Positions 27,001 through 39,500 of a stretch of 64,000 nt of DNA are shown here, in pieces (the stretch's first letter is position 1; each line of letters starts with the position of its first letter). Source of the DNA: Desmodus rotundus (Eukaryota; Chordata; Mammalia; Chiroptera; Phyllostomidae); contig NC_071388.1 of NCBI RefSeq assembly GCF_022682495.2, forward strand, positions 29,620,139 through 29,684,138, written 5' to 3'. A program made the position numbers and the translations under genes. The notes under the pieces are model-generated. The model was not told where the DNA came from and did not search any database. It worked only from the letters and a program-made list of their open reading frames with translations.

Positions 27001-30000
27001 GAGTATTATTACCTCCCAGGAGATTTGCATTTGATTTTTAGTGATTTAGAGTAAAGCAAATGAATGATGGATGGGTAAAGTTGGACCATAAACTCTCCTC
27101 CCTCAACTTCTAATGAAATGAATAGAAAAAGCATAAAAACAAAAATAAAATAAAATCATCAAGAACCAAACAAAGAAAGAAAACAAGTTCACGTAATAAA
27201 CTTTGACAAGGGGCAGCCAATGAAATAAACGGAAGCTTCACTGAGGTGTTGCTGAGTGCTACCCCTCCCCCTCCCCCACTCAATATGCTAACAGTAGGAA
27301 AAGGAGAGTCATCTAACATACTGACAAGTCTTACTACTACCGCACCAATTCGGAGAAAAGTGGGTGAAGGGAAAAAAGAAATCTTTTGAAATATTTTTAA
27401 AGCCTCTATATATATACCAGCCGCAAGATTTTAGAAGAGGCAAGAAAATTGAAACCTGCAGGTGACCCCACAGAGAGAAACTTGAAACCAGGTTCAGTGG
27501 AATTTGGCATTTAATAAAATCCAAAAAAGATAAGAGAACCCAGATTCTCCAACAAAGGAGGCTGAGTTCCCCAGCCCTTCATCTATCCTCTCCAGGACAT
27601 GGAGCTGGAGAATACAGAAAAGTACACTATCCAACCCACAAATGTAGCTCCAAAGAGATGACTGACATATCTCAGTAACAGGTGGAAAGCATTTCACTGA
27701 AAATGTCATCACACTATATCAGAAAAGAGAGAGGATATGAGCAAAGCTATCCACAATAAATATGAACAAATAAGATACAAAAAAATGATAGCAACTAGCT
27801 ATGCAAACAAACTAGAATCCAAGAATCCATAGCATGTAAAGAATGATTAAATAAAAGACCAATCTGATAGCAAACAGATCAAGACCATAAGAAAATTCCC
27901 CATAAAGCTATTGATTACAAAAGAAATAATAAAAACAATATTTTTCAAAAGAGTCTCGTACATCAAACATGTCAAACATCAAAAAAGGAAAAATTAAATG
28001 GTAAACTGCTTCTGAATTAAATCCTGTACCAGAAAAAATCTGTAATGAGCATTGAAACAATTTTTAAAAATTATATATGCACTGTGGATTACAGAATCAT
28101 TTTATATCAACGTTAAATTTCCTAATTTTGATCATTGTACTATGGTTGCATAAAAGAATATCCTTGTCCCTGGGAAATGCACACAAATTATTTTTGGTCA
28201 GGGGTAATGATGTTTACAACTTCCTCTTAACTAGTTCTGAAAAAAAGGGCTGTGTGTGTGTACATGCACACAACAAGGGCAAAAAACAAACAGGTGGTTA
28301 ATTCGGTAAAGTGTAGACAGAAGTTCCCTGTACTATTTTTGCATTCTTGAAAATTTTCTGTAAGTTTTAAATTATACCAAAGTAAAATATTATTAAATAA
28401 AGTCAAAGAAATACCTTTAGAGAGCTAATTTATTAAGTAAATCAATAAAGAATGGACTACAGCCAGCTGAAAATTGAAATTCTGACACAGAAGCCACGCT
28501 TGAAAGAATCACAGTAAATGCAAAGGGAAGTAAAAAATGGATAAAATAGTTGAAGAAAATACAAGTAAATACACTGTACAAAGAGGATCCAACATAAACG
28601 AAATAGGTTTCTCAGCAGGAGAAAACCAAATGGAACAGAAAAGCAATTTAAATATACAATAGTAGAAAAATTCTCTGAGAATAAAAAGGAACTTATTTAG
28701 CAGACAGAAAGAGAAGCCTGTGTTTTAAGAAATGCTGGACCATTAAAACTGAAACACAATCTTGGTTCTGTTAGTGAATTTTAAAGATATACGTTGTTTT
28801 TTTCAAGCATCCAATGAAGAAAGAAGCCTGTCACATGCAAGAGAGAGGGTGCAGTAAAAGGTCAAGGTGACCTCAGACAATTTGCCACTCAAATATAAAG
28901 GCAGCAGACATTCTGAAATGTGAAAGAACTTCAGACATTGAGCTACCACAAGCTCTACCTGGGGAAAAAACTATTTGACAATCACATTCAAACAAACAAA
29001 ATTTAGTGAGATAAACTGTGTTAAGGGACTACCTAGCACCACATTCAGGGACAGATGACAATGCAGAAATGTCTCCAAGTGCAAGGGAAAAAATGTGATC
29101 TACTAAATTCATATAGCTAACTTGCTAATATATCATAAAGGTAAAATACAGACATTCTCAAGAATGCCCTAGTCAAATCTTCCAGAGAAGAATCAAAATA
29201 AAAGGCTCAAAATTGGGAGTTGTAGTAAAATGATGGTTCTGACCATTTAATCAATATAAACTTTTACTAAGAAAAAAGTGTAAAAAAGGAAAATTTGAAA
29301 AAATGAAAAATACCATCAGTGTTACCGTAGGTAGTTAACTAGTTATTAATAAAGGGAATAAAGGGAATTGGACATTGAGTTTAATAAACTGGGAAGCATA
29401 AGCCCGTTTGTTTCACCAGGAATCTACAGCTTCACACTCCAGGGGATTACAGCATTGCTCCACCACGGTGACTGACAACTCCTCTCTTCACCCCTCCAGT
29501 ATTGTTAGGAGGATGCAGGGGGAGGCGCTTGACAATGGAGGCCTGTCAGTCCAACTAGGGGATGGACCTATCAGGAAGTCTGTGAAAGCTTAGGAATCAT
29601 TTCATCACTGATTCATCATTTTGAAAAAGCACTTGATCTGTCCCAAACCCAAGCTAATATCATCCCAGGGGAACAAAGAAACCCACTCCCTCTCCCTCTC
29701 TCTCTGTCTCGTGCTCATGACCTGCACTTATCCCTGGCATTAGCACATTCTTTCTTGTCGAGGAACGCACGACCATATGGGTCTGTCCAGCAGCTACCAA
29801 AGCCTGCAGAAACTGCGGGGCTCTAAACGACTAACCTTTAAGATGAAACAGAAACTCTGGACTCTGTCTTGTTTTGGCCTTGCTGAAGACACACTTGGAC
29901 TTTTTCCATGGTGGGATGAACGGAGATGAAAAATTGGAAACCCCGGTGGCAGCTTCTATTTCCACCCTAATAAACCATCTTGCCACACCACAATCTCCCG

Positions 30001-30512
30001 TGCTGGGTCCTTAGAATGCTTTCTTCCTGGTCCATGGAAGAGCCTGCTCTCCACTAACATCACTATAACAGGGATGTATTCCATACTACCTACAATTACA
30101 TGTGTAATAAATAGGAAATAAATGAATTCTTATCCTTTATTATAGGGATTTAATTATTACTGTCTAAAATAAATCATAAAGTTAAAAATGGCAATTGCTT
30201 ACTACTTGTTTTTACTCTTTTCCTTAATTTTTAAAGGGGTATTTGTAAAAATTACAAGTTGGACCACACAAAATTGCCAATATCTTACTGTTTTTTGTCT
30301 AACAAAAGGCAATTTCATATAGTTTAACTTAATATTTGTTGTGATAAAAAATATTTATTTGAAATTTATAATTTCCTTTAGTTTCATTTCTTTTTTGTTA
30401 AACTGGGTAAATAAATATATAACAAAAATATTATGTAGAACATAAGTCCATTTTTAATAAAATTATTACTATCTTTCCTACAATCTATTCATCCTTATTA
30501 CTATAAATTCTT

Positions 30513-30546
<34 letters not shown>

Positions 30547-33500
30547 TTATAAGAAGAGAAATTTAAAATGATGTTCATCAAATGTTATTAATGGTTATTT
30601 TCAGAGTAGTAACACTTTGTGGAGATTTTTACTTCCTTTTGTATTTTTTTGTATTTATTGAATTTTTCAAAACCAAGATGTATTCCTTTTAGGAAAATAG
30701 CAAAGTCATGAATCTAAGGTTAATATCACTAAAACAACAAGAACAACAAACAAAACCAACGAAGAGCCATGAGTGGAACCTCCAGGCCCAGAGAAGTTTC
30801 TGGCCCGCCTCTTAGATTGGCAGCTGGCTTCTATCAAACTGCGCAAACAACTTTGGATGAAAATTAAGATTTCTTCTCCTGAAGTTCTGTTACTGAACCA
30901 GACCTTTGTAAATTCAAGAATATGGTTATGATTTACTAGATTACATCCACTGAGGTTCAGGAAGTAGAGGGACAGGTTTAATTTCTCCACAAACTGCACT
31001 GTCAACCACCAGCATTCCTATGAACTGGGTACTTGCCAGACCCACCCCAGACATACTGAGATTGAATCTGCATTTTAACAAGATCTCTGGAGGCTTCCTG
31101 TATACACTGAGGTTTAGGAAATGCTGCTTTAAAAGATCCAACAGCTTAATTCTCCAACAAGGATTTTGGGCGGCAGCTTTCATAAAGCTATAGAGATTAG
31201 CCACTCGATGGGTTTGCATAAAGGAGGAAAAAAATTATTTTTCTGTCCCCATGAGGTTTCCTATGAAATACAACTTAATCATGTATTATGTGACCTAAGG
31301 GACTATCTCTTGCATGGCTGGCATCCACACATAACATTTTCAGGGTGACCTCGAGGGATATCCAAGAAAAGACACAAAATTCACTGGTTAAAGAGGGACA
31401 GGGAAAGGCTTTTGTGTCTGCTAGCTCATTTTCTTGGAGCAAGCATGACAGGAAGAATCAGGCAGAAGACAGAGTTAACAATGTCTACCGTGAAAAAAAT
31501 AACAACATTACCTGCGAGATTTTTCAGCAGATTTGATTCCTTTTCCAGACTGTCTAAGAAAGGCTCACTGTGATCAGTAATATGAATGTTTCATTTCTGA
31601 CATTTCAGAAGTAGCTCTAGACAATGACTGAACAGGGGCACTTCTTGGTGGAGGATGAGAGAAGACAGAAAGACAGCTGGAGCTTTTTTTCACAAAGTTA
31701 GAAAGTGGTAAATTTGCTGTTGAAGGTCTCTGTGATGTCTGGCCTAAAATGATTTTTTTTTACATCAGCTGCTTTTACAATTTTGAACGAATACTGAAAA
31801 ATACAAAATACTAGCTTCCCAAACTTAGAGCAGTTAAGTCGTGCAAAAGAGTTTATGAAAAATCAAATTTTAGTTCATCATCTATACTTTACCACAAGTT
31901 GCTAAGCCCAAATTACTTTTCCTATGCCATAAAGAACACTTTGGGGTTATTTTCCCATAATTTTTCTACATTTGGAAAAAGATAAAATAATTTGAATATT
32001 AATTAAAGCAAAACATCTATGCAAATTCATGTTGAAATGCATAGCACAGGTAAAGTTTTAAACGTACTGATTCATTGCTCTGATTTAGATAAATATATTT
32101 ATATTAAGTAAAACAATTTATATTATAAGATAACCTTGCATTCCCTTAACACAATTTGATGTTGTGTAAAATATTAAACTCTTTAGAGAAGTGCTGTTGT
32201 CATTATCATAAAAAAAATGATTTGACCGAACATATGCCATGATATGGTGCCAATCTACTGACTCAAGGAAAATGGAAAACTCGAAAGAGTTGTTCCGAAT
32301 TTTAGGCAACTGTCATGTATTAAACATTTACTGACTGCTCATTTTTTTTTAAACTTTAAAGATCTACTTTGAATGTAGCTAGTACCCTAAGAAGAATCTG
32401 AGTGCAGTATGTAATTATTTAAGCAATTAAAACTGACTAAACTAAGTCCCAAAGGGCACCAATTTTAATGAACATTTTGGAAATCAATTTTGAAAACAAT
32501 TTTGTTGGAATAAAATTATGAATAAATTAAAATGAGATCCTGACCTTTTGTGTCTGTGTTCAGGGACAATTCTGAAGAAAAATAACTGACAAAAAATGTG
32601 CTTATGTTTTAAGAAAAATAAATGTAAATATCCCTAAAAATTATTTTAATGACAAGAATGTGGAAATAATTTCCCCTTTTACCTATAATATGCAAAGAAT
32701 CAATATTTTATTCATAGTCATCTAGAAAAACAAATTTGCCATTCCTGCATAATGAAGCAGTAGTAGGAACAGTAATAGAAGTACCGGTCAGTGAGTGTAA
32801 CAACAATTCACCTGAATAAATCGAAAGTTCTAGGTCCATAGAGAAAACGATACCCTTCTATCTGCACTGTGCTAGGTCTCAGTTAAGTAAAATGTAAAGG
32901 GATTTAGAACTTTTATTAAAATAAAACAAAAAGATGTTATTAGCAAGAATTAGACTTATGACAACACAGATAAATATAAGGTGAGAAAATGTTCACATAC
33001 TGTTGATGTCTTTCAGAAAATTCAGAAGAGTACAAATACTTGATGAGCTCTTATAACAGCATCTGGTTGCTACCGTATTTGAGGTTAATTGATACCAATT
33101 GAGAAAAAATAAATAAAAGTACACCAGAGATTATCAGATTTGTGCTTAGCACACAGCAAAGAAATAGACCATTGTTTTTGATGAAAATACATTCAAAAAG
33201 CAATTTAGAGTAACCAACATGCAGAAACAAACAGAAAATAATACTTCAATTCGGTTCTTGATTTTACTCATTTACTTTATACATGTGGGTATGTCCTTCT
33301 CTCTAATGTTCATTGTATAAACTTAGTAATGTTATTGCTAGCATTGAGATTTGAGGCACAGTTAAGTCTGGTATTAATGAAAAATGCCACTATTGCAAGG
33401 ATCATTCTATACCTTTTTTAAAGTATAGTATTTAGATTATAAATATAAGAAATCTCATTTAGGATTAATTTGTGCTATAACTGGCAATGTAATCTTGGGA

Positions 33501-36500
33501 AATTATAGATTAACACTAATCACAGTTATACTCAAAATATAACAAAGAAACTGTCCTCAGGATTAGCTAAGGAATGTATTTTTCTATGACTACTGATGAA
33601 ACCATGCCAATATTTTGTTATATTACTGGTCACAAGAATGCTAATAAGAATATGAAAATATGAATCACTCCCTCAATAGTATTCAATACAATAGCAGTTA
33701 TTGTTGCTATGCTACTTATAAATTAAAATTGATGAAGCATAATCATGGCAACTTGCTTCTTGCTCAGTGTTTCAATAACAAATTCCATTCTGATCAATGG
33801 ACCCATATTTTATTCTTGAATGAAGGTTGTAAAACACTATTGTCTGGATACTCTTGCTCAACTATGTAAATTATTAAGAATTTACACATAAGAGATAGGA
33901 ATGTATTTTCTAAGAGTTCTTAAAACACACATGAAATGTTAATTAGCATTATGGTTTAGTGGAAAAACATTAAAGTAGGAAGCAAGAACCTTATCGTCTA
34001 GTCTCACTGAATTAGGAATCAGGTTATGACCTAAGACATGAGAATTCATATCTCAGCAGTAAAATTAAGGAGTTGTACAGACTGATGTCTTAAATCCCCC
34101 CAAACCCTGAGAACTTATAAGCTCACATCCAGTCCAATTCAATTACAAAAGCATTTGTCAAATCTTAAAATTGCCTGGCACTGTGTCGGGATCCAGATAT
34201 TAAAAGCGTGGGAGATGTTGTCCCTACCCAATGGTGCACGCCAGGCTAACACACTGTCCTGCCATCCAGCTTACAGTGCTCCCGCCCCTGTTCCATCACT
34301 GAGGATGCAAGGGTGAACAGCACAGGCTACGACCCTGCTCTCCTCCCAACTACAGGTGGGGTAAGCATAAGATAAACAAATGAAAATAATTTCACTTACT
34401 GATAGGTTCTATGAGAAAGGTAAGAGAAGGTAAATGTGATGAAGGGACTCAAGACGCCAGCATTAAGTAGATGGGGTGGTCTGAGAAAACCTCCTTTTAA
34501 CGAGTTGGTATCAGGGCTGAGGCTGAAAAATCAGAAAGAATGAATCATATGAAAAAGAATATGAATAAGGATATGAGGCTTCAGACCATCCTGGATCAGA
34601 GGGAGGAGCACATTTTGAAGCTAAGAAGTAAGGTAAGAGTGTGGCCTGTCTACCAACAGAAAGGAAGCCAGTGGGGCTGCAATGTGGGCGAAGTGGAGTG
34701 AGGAAAGACGGGCAGGGCCAACATGGTATTGCTGTGTGAGGCACAGTAAGGAATACAATTTCCTTCCATCTTCTCTAAGAAGCTGAGGGGTGCTTTTTAG
34801 TAGAAGTTTGTCATGATGCAATCTATGGCTTAAGTTTATGAAAAATATGATTCACTCCCTATAAATTATAAACAATTTTATGACAATATGAATAATTCAT
34901 TCACTGACTATAAATACTAGAATTTGATGGAAAATAATCATAGTTTTGTGGAAAGGTAAAAGTAAATTGTGGGGAGACAAGTGAGAGATGGTGCAAAGCT
35001 GGCTTGGGCTCATCTTGAGCAGTACAAATAGAAGTGGTTAGATTTAGGGTCAATTTTAGAGCTGAAAACAGCAGAATCTGGGGATGAATAGGATGCAATG
35101 AGTAAGAGTCCAAAGGATTCCCAGGGTTCAGACTCAGCAATGTTTGGTGGCAGTGTCACTTACAGAGACAGAAAGGTGGGTTGGGAAGGAGCAGGGGTAG
35201 CTTTTGGCAGGTCGTGGGTAGAATCAATGGACTTCTGTCAAACACACATGTATTTCATAACTGTTAGGCTTTTACATTCACAAGTTAAAAAGCTTTACAG
35301 AAATACAAATTCCTTTATATACTGGTATCAGTTCAGAATAGAAGATTTCCATAACTTATAGTATAGCCAGGAAAATTTTAGGCCACAGAGAAAAAGCCAT
35401 TTCTGTCCCCATAAAGCCATTTCTCTCCGCCCCCAACTGGTAAATCTTATGAATTCTTCCAGATTCAGCTGAAATGTCATTTAGTTTCTATTACCTTGCA
35501 TATTTATACTTTTCAGTGGCAAAGCAATTATTTAATCATCTTTATTCCTAGAAGACTGCACAGGTACCTACCTCTATTATTAGTATTATTAATTACATGT
35601 CAATCTCCAAAAGTATGTTACACACAGTCCTTTTATAAAACTTATAGATGGTGTAATTTATATTTACATATCTATATAGCAGTTTTCTCAACATACAATT
35701 TTTGGCCTATTATATTAGCATAACATGGAGATGTGATAAAATAAATGCAAATTCCTGGAGCTTATCTCAGCTTTAATGAGTCAGAATCTCTAGGAGTGAG
35801 ATCAAGGAAGCTGCATTACAACAGGTATCCCAGCTGCTTATGTTCCCACTGACAAGTGAGAACCTCTGTACTGGACTCTAGGATCGCAGATTATGGGAAG
35901 GAGAGCTTATTTTTAAATATATTTGGTTGATTATGCTATTACAGTTGTCCCAATTTCCCCCTTTGCCCCCTCTACCTGGTAACCCCATTCCCTCTGGCAA
36001 CACCCCCTGAGTTCATGTCCATAGGCCATGCATGTAAGTTCTTTGGCTGTTGTTCTTAACATTCACCTGTCTATTCTTTACCTACCAATTTGCACTTCTT
36101 AATCCCTGCAACTTTTCCCTTACTTTTCCCCTTCCCCCTCCCAACTGATAACCCTACAAATTATCTCCTTATCTATGATTCTGTTTCTGTTATCCTTGTT
36201 TCCTTAGTTTGTTTTTCAGATTCAATTGTTGATACTTGTGAATTTATTGCCATTTTAAGTTTTGATATTCTTCTTTTTCTTAAATAAGTTCCTTTAACAT
36301 TTCATATAGTAATGGCTTAGTGATGATGAACTCCTTTAGCTTTACCTTGCCTGAGAGGCACTTTCTCTGCCCTTCAACTCTCAGTGATAGCTTTGCTGGA
36401 TAGAGTAACCTAGGTTGTAGGTCTTTGCTTTTCATCACTTTGAATACTTCTTGCCAGTCCCTTCTAGCCTGCAGTTTCTTTTGAGAAATCATCTGAGTCT

Positions 36501-39500
36501 TATGGGAACTCCTTTGTAGACAATTATCTGCGTTTCACTTGCTGCTTGTAACATTCTCTTTATCTTTAACCTTTGCTATTGTAATTATGATGTGTCCTCG
36601 TGTGATCTTCTTTGCGTCCATCTTGTGTGGGACTCTCAGTGCTTCCTGGATTTGTATGTCAATTTCCTTTGCCAATTAGGGAAGTTTTCCTTCATTATTT
36701 TTTCAAACAAATTTTCCATTTCTTGCTCTTTCTCTTTTCTTTCTGGCACCCTTATGATCTGAATGTTGGAACATTTGAAGTTGTCCCAGAGTCTCCTTAG
36801 CTTATCCTTGTTTTATTGATTCTTTTTTTTCTTCTTGCAGTTGTGATTGAATGTTATTTTTTTCTCCATTATGTTCTAAATCACTGATTTCATTTTTGGC
36901 TTCATCCACTCCACTGTTGGCCCCTGTAAATTTTTCTTTATTTCATTTAGTGTAAACTTCATTTCTGCCTGGGTCTTTTTTATGATGTTGAAGTACCCAG
37001 TGAGTCTTTGAGCATCCTGATACTTGGTGTTTTGAACACTACATCTGATGGGTTGCTTATCTCTATTTTGTTTAGTTCTTTTTCTGGAGTTTTGTTCTGT
37101 TTTTTCATTTGGGCCATATTTATTTGTCTCCTCATTTTGGCAGCCTCCCTATGTTTGTTTCTATGTATTAGATAGAGCTGCTTTGACTCCATATCTTAGT
37201 AATGTGGCCTGTTATAGAAATAATAGATTATAGGTGTGCTTTCTATAATAGGGTGGAGCCTTAGGTAATTGCCAGGGCGAGGCAACCCATGTGAACCAGG
37301 ATGATGGAATCTCAGATATTATGTCACTTCTCTGTGGCTCTGTATGGGGGAGGACTCACAAAGGGGACATGCCACTGCCTGGCCTCTGGAGGAAGCTGTC
37401 CTCAGGCCCTTGCCCTGATGCCAGACACTTCAATTCACCATGTATGCCACTGGTGCCCTTCCAGCTGCTGCCTGGTGCTGGAGCCCAGAGAGAGTGAGTC
37501 TGCGTAGGTCCTAGGTCTGTTGGGGGCTCTTTAGGAGGAAACTCTTGAGAATCCCAGTTTCTTGTACCACCTCAATACCCACTGGTTTTTACAGCCAAAA
37601 GTTAGAGGAACATATCTTCCTGACACTGGAACATTGGGCTGGGTGGTCTGATGTGGTGTTGGGATCTTTCGCCCCCAAGGTATCCCTCCCAATTTTTATC
37701 CACCACACATGGGTGTGTCACCCCCCTTTCCATATCTCTGCACCTCTGTATCTCTACACCTCTCCACATGTCTCTGCTTCTCTGCCTCTCCTAACGGTCT
37801 GGATGAATGTGACATCTTTAATTTCTTGGTTGTTGGACTTCCATACAGCTCGATTTTCTGACTATTCTGGGTGATATTTATTTTGTAGTCTAGCTATAAT
37901 GTTTTGCTGTGGTTGTTACAAGGAGGCAAACTGTATTTACCTACGCCTCTTGACCAGAAAGACATTCACTTCAGAGGGCTTATTTTTATCACCAGTATCT
38001 GGCAGTGCTTGGCCTAAAGTATGTGCTCTCACAAATGGTTTTTATATTAAATTATTGATTTCAACTGACCATTCCAAATGGATAATTAAAGGCATTGGGC
38101 TACTTATGTATAAAGATTTGTCTTAGTAACAAATTTCTCACAGCATGCATGTGAATTTGTTTTCATCAATATACAGTGACCTAAAACAATACTTCTGACT
38201 GCCTTAGAAGGAAGCAACCAGAATTTTTGAAGCTGATCTAGACTCTGATGAGAGTGTTGGTACTTAACAATAGAGCCAAAAAATTTATCTCAAATAGATA
38301 TTTTTTCCATTAAAAAAAAATCTCATCTCTGACAGTTTCACACATAAATGCATATGAAAAATATCTTTTCTAGCCAAAGAGCTTTAATCATAGGATTTAG
38401 GGCAAGAGAGACATATAAATGTTACACATCTGTACAGTCATATGTAATTAAATTTATGGCATGAAGTTGGCCTTCAGACAAAAGCAAATAGCTCCTTTTT
38501 CAAGTGTTCTTCCTAAACCCATCTGGGAATATTACTTATGCATCCTCCCCCTGCCCCCAGCCCAGCACAGTACTAACATACTCAACACAGCTGTGTTGCA
38601 TTGCCTTAATTCATCAGTCATCTGCAAATTCATGTGGAATTCAGCATCAAAGAAACCTACTTTAATAGGTATTATTGGATAACAATAATGATCTATATAC
38701 TTACTAGAAAAATATTACAACAAACATTCAACATGTCAAAGAGTTATCCTATAGAAAAAAATTTTGCAATTATTTTGGTTAGAGAATGGAGTAAATGAAC
38801 AAAATCAAGATCCCAGCGTTAACACATTTAGCCTTAGGTTTAGCATGGGGGTGTCTCGCCCACGCCTACCAGCAGTAAACTTAGATTAAGCCATTATCTA
38901 ATCAGCCCATAAACCAGGTGGAGGGTATGTGAAGCTTAGTATAAATACACTGTTTTTCTCTAAGTGTAACGGAACTGAGCAGATAAGGATTGTGCAAAAC
39001 ATACACCATATCCTGAGCTACATTTTAAAAATATTGTGCTCTAATTCATTGCTACAGAAAATAACTAAGACTGTAACCCAGGTTTTTTTTTACAGGAATA
39101 ATGGCTACTCTAGGGTTGGTTTTTTCTTTTGTTTGGGGGTTGTTTTTTTGTCTTTTGTTTTGTTTTTGTTGCTTGGGAAGAAAAGTAGAGGACACTTAGT
39201 TTAAATGACTAAGTTTATATTATAAAATGTGAAACTTAATTTTCAGGTGGCTGGTAAACTGGTGAAGTCACACTAACAAGGTGAGTCGCCAGTATGTCAC
39301 TGTGGTCTTCAGTCCGCCTTACCCGTCCTCGGTGGGGCTCCACTCGTCAGGGGGCTCCGGGCACTCAGCACCACACCCAGGGCAACCTCGCTGTCAGCAT
39401 GCGCACTCACGCTGTGCTCTGGGATCCAGTCTCTGCCTCCTCGGACAGAAAAATGGTACAATCACATACACTCTCAAAAGGAAAAAAATCCTTGTTGTTG

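Larger units (their letters stand above)
20611..31511 (-). other. ZBBX: ZBBX intron, 10.9 kb
   Basis: Holds L1, MIR, LTR and MER5 elements listed separately. Stretches 21,490-22,280, 22,600-24,140 and 25,950-27,320 show nothing I can name. A region at 26,100-26,700 has a 'cccaaataaaaagagagctg' string that resembles an LTR poly(A) region but is otherwise unrecognised. Confidence 0.55.
31554..39322 (-). other. ZBBX: ZBBX intron, 7.8 kb
   Basis: Stretch 31,560-34,150 is AT-rich with no recognised element. An unassigned old repeat lies at 34,160-34,760, MER5-like sequence at 35,745-35,880 and HAL1 at 35,915-37,950. A T/G-rich low-complexity run occupies 39,108-39,178. Confidence 0.55.

Noticed and set aside
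37291..37874. Plus-strand frames of 68-109 codons.
   Set aside because: They are antisense to the HAL1 5' region, which is GC-rich and free of stops by composition.
38815..38960. A possible promoter with a 'tataaata' string at about 38,940.
   Set aside because: No CpG context, no downstream exon on the plus strand, and common TATA-like text in AT-rich DNA.
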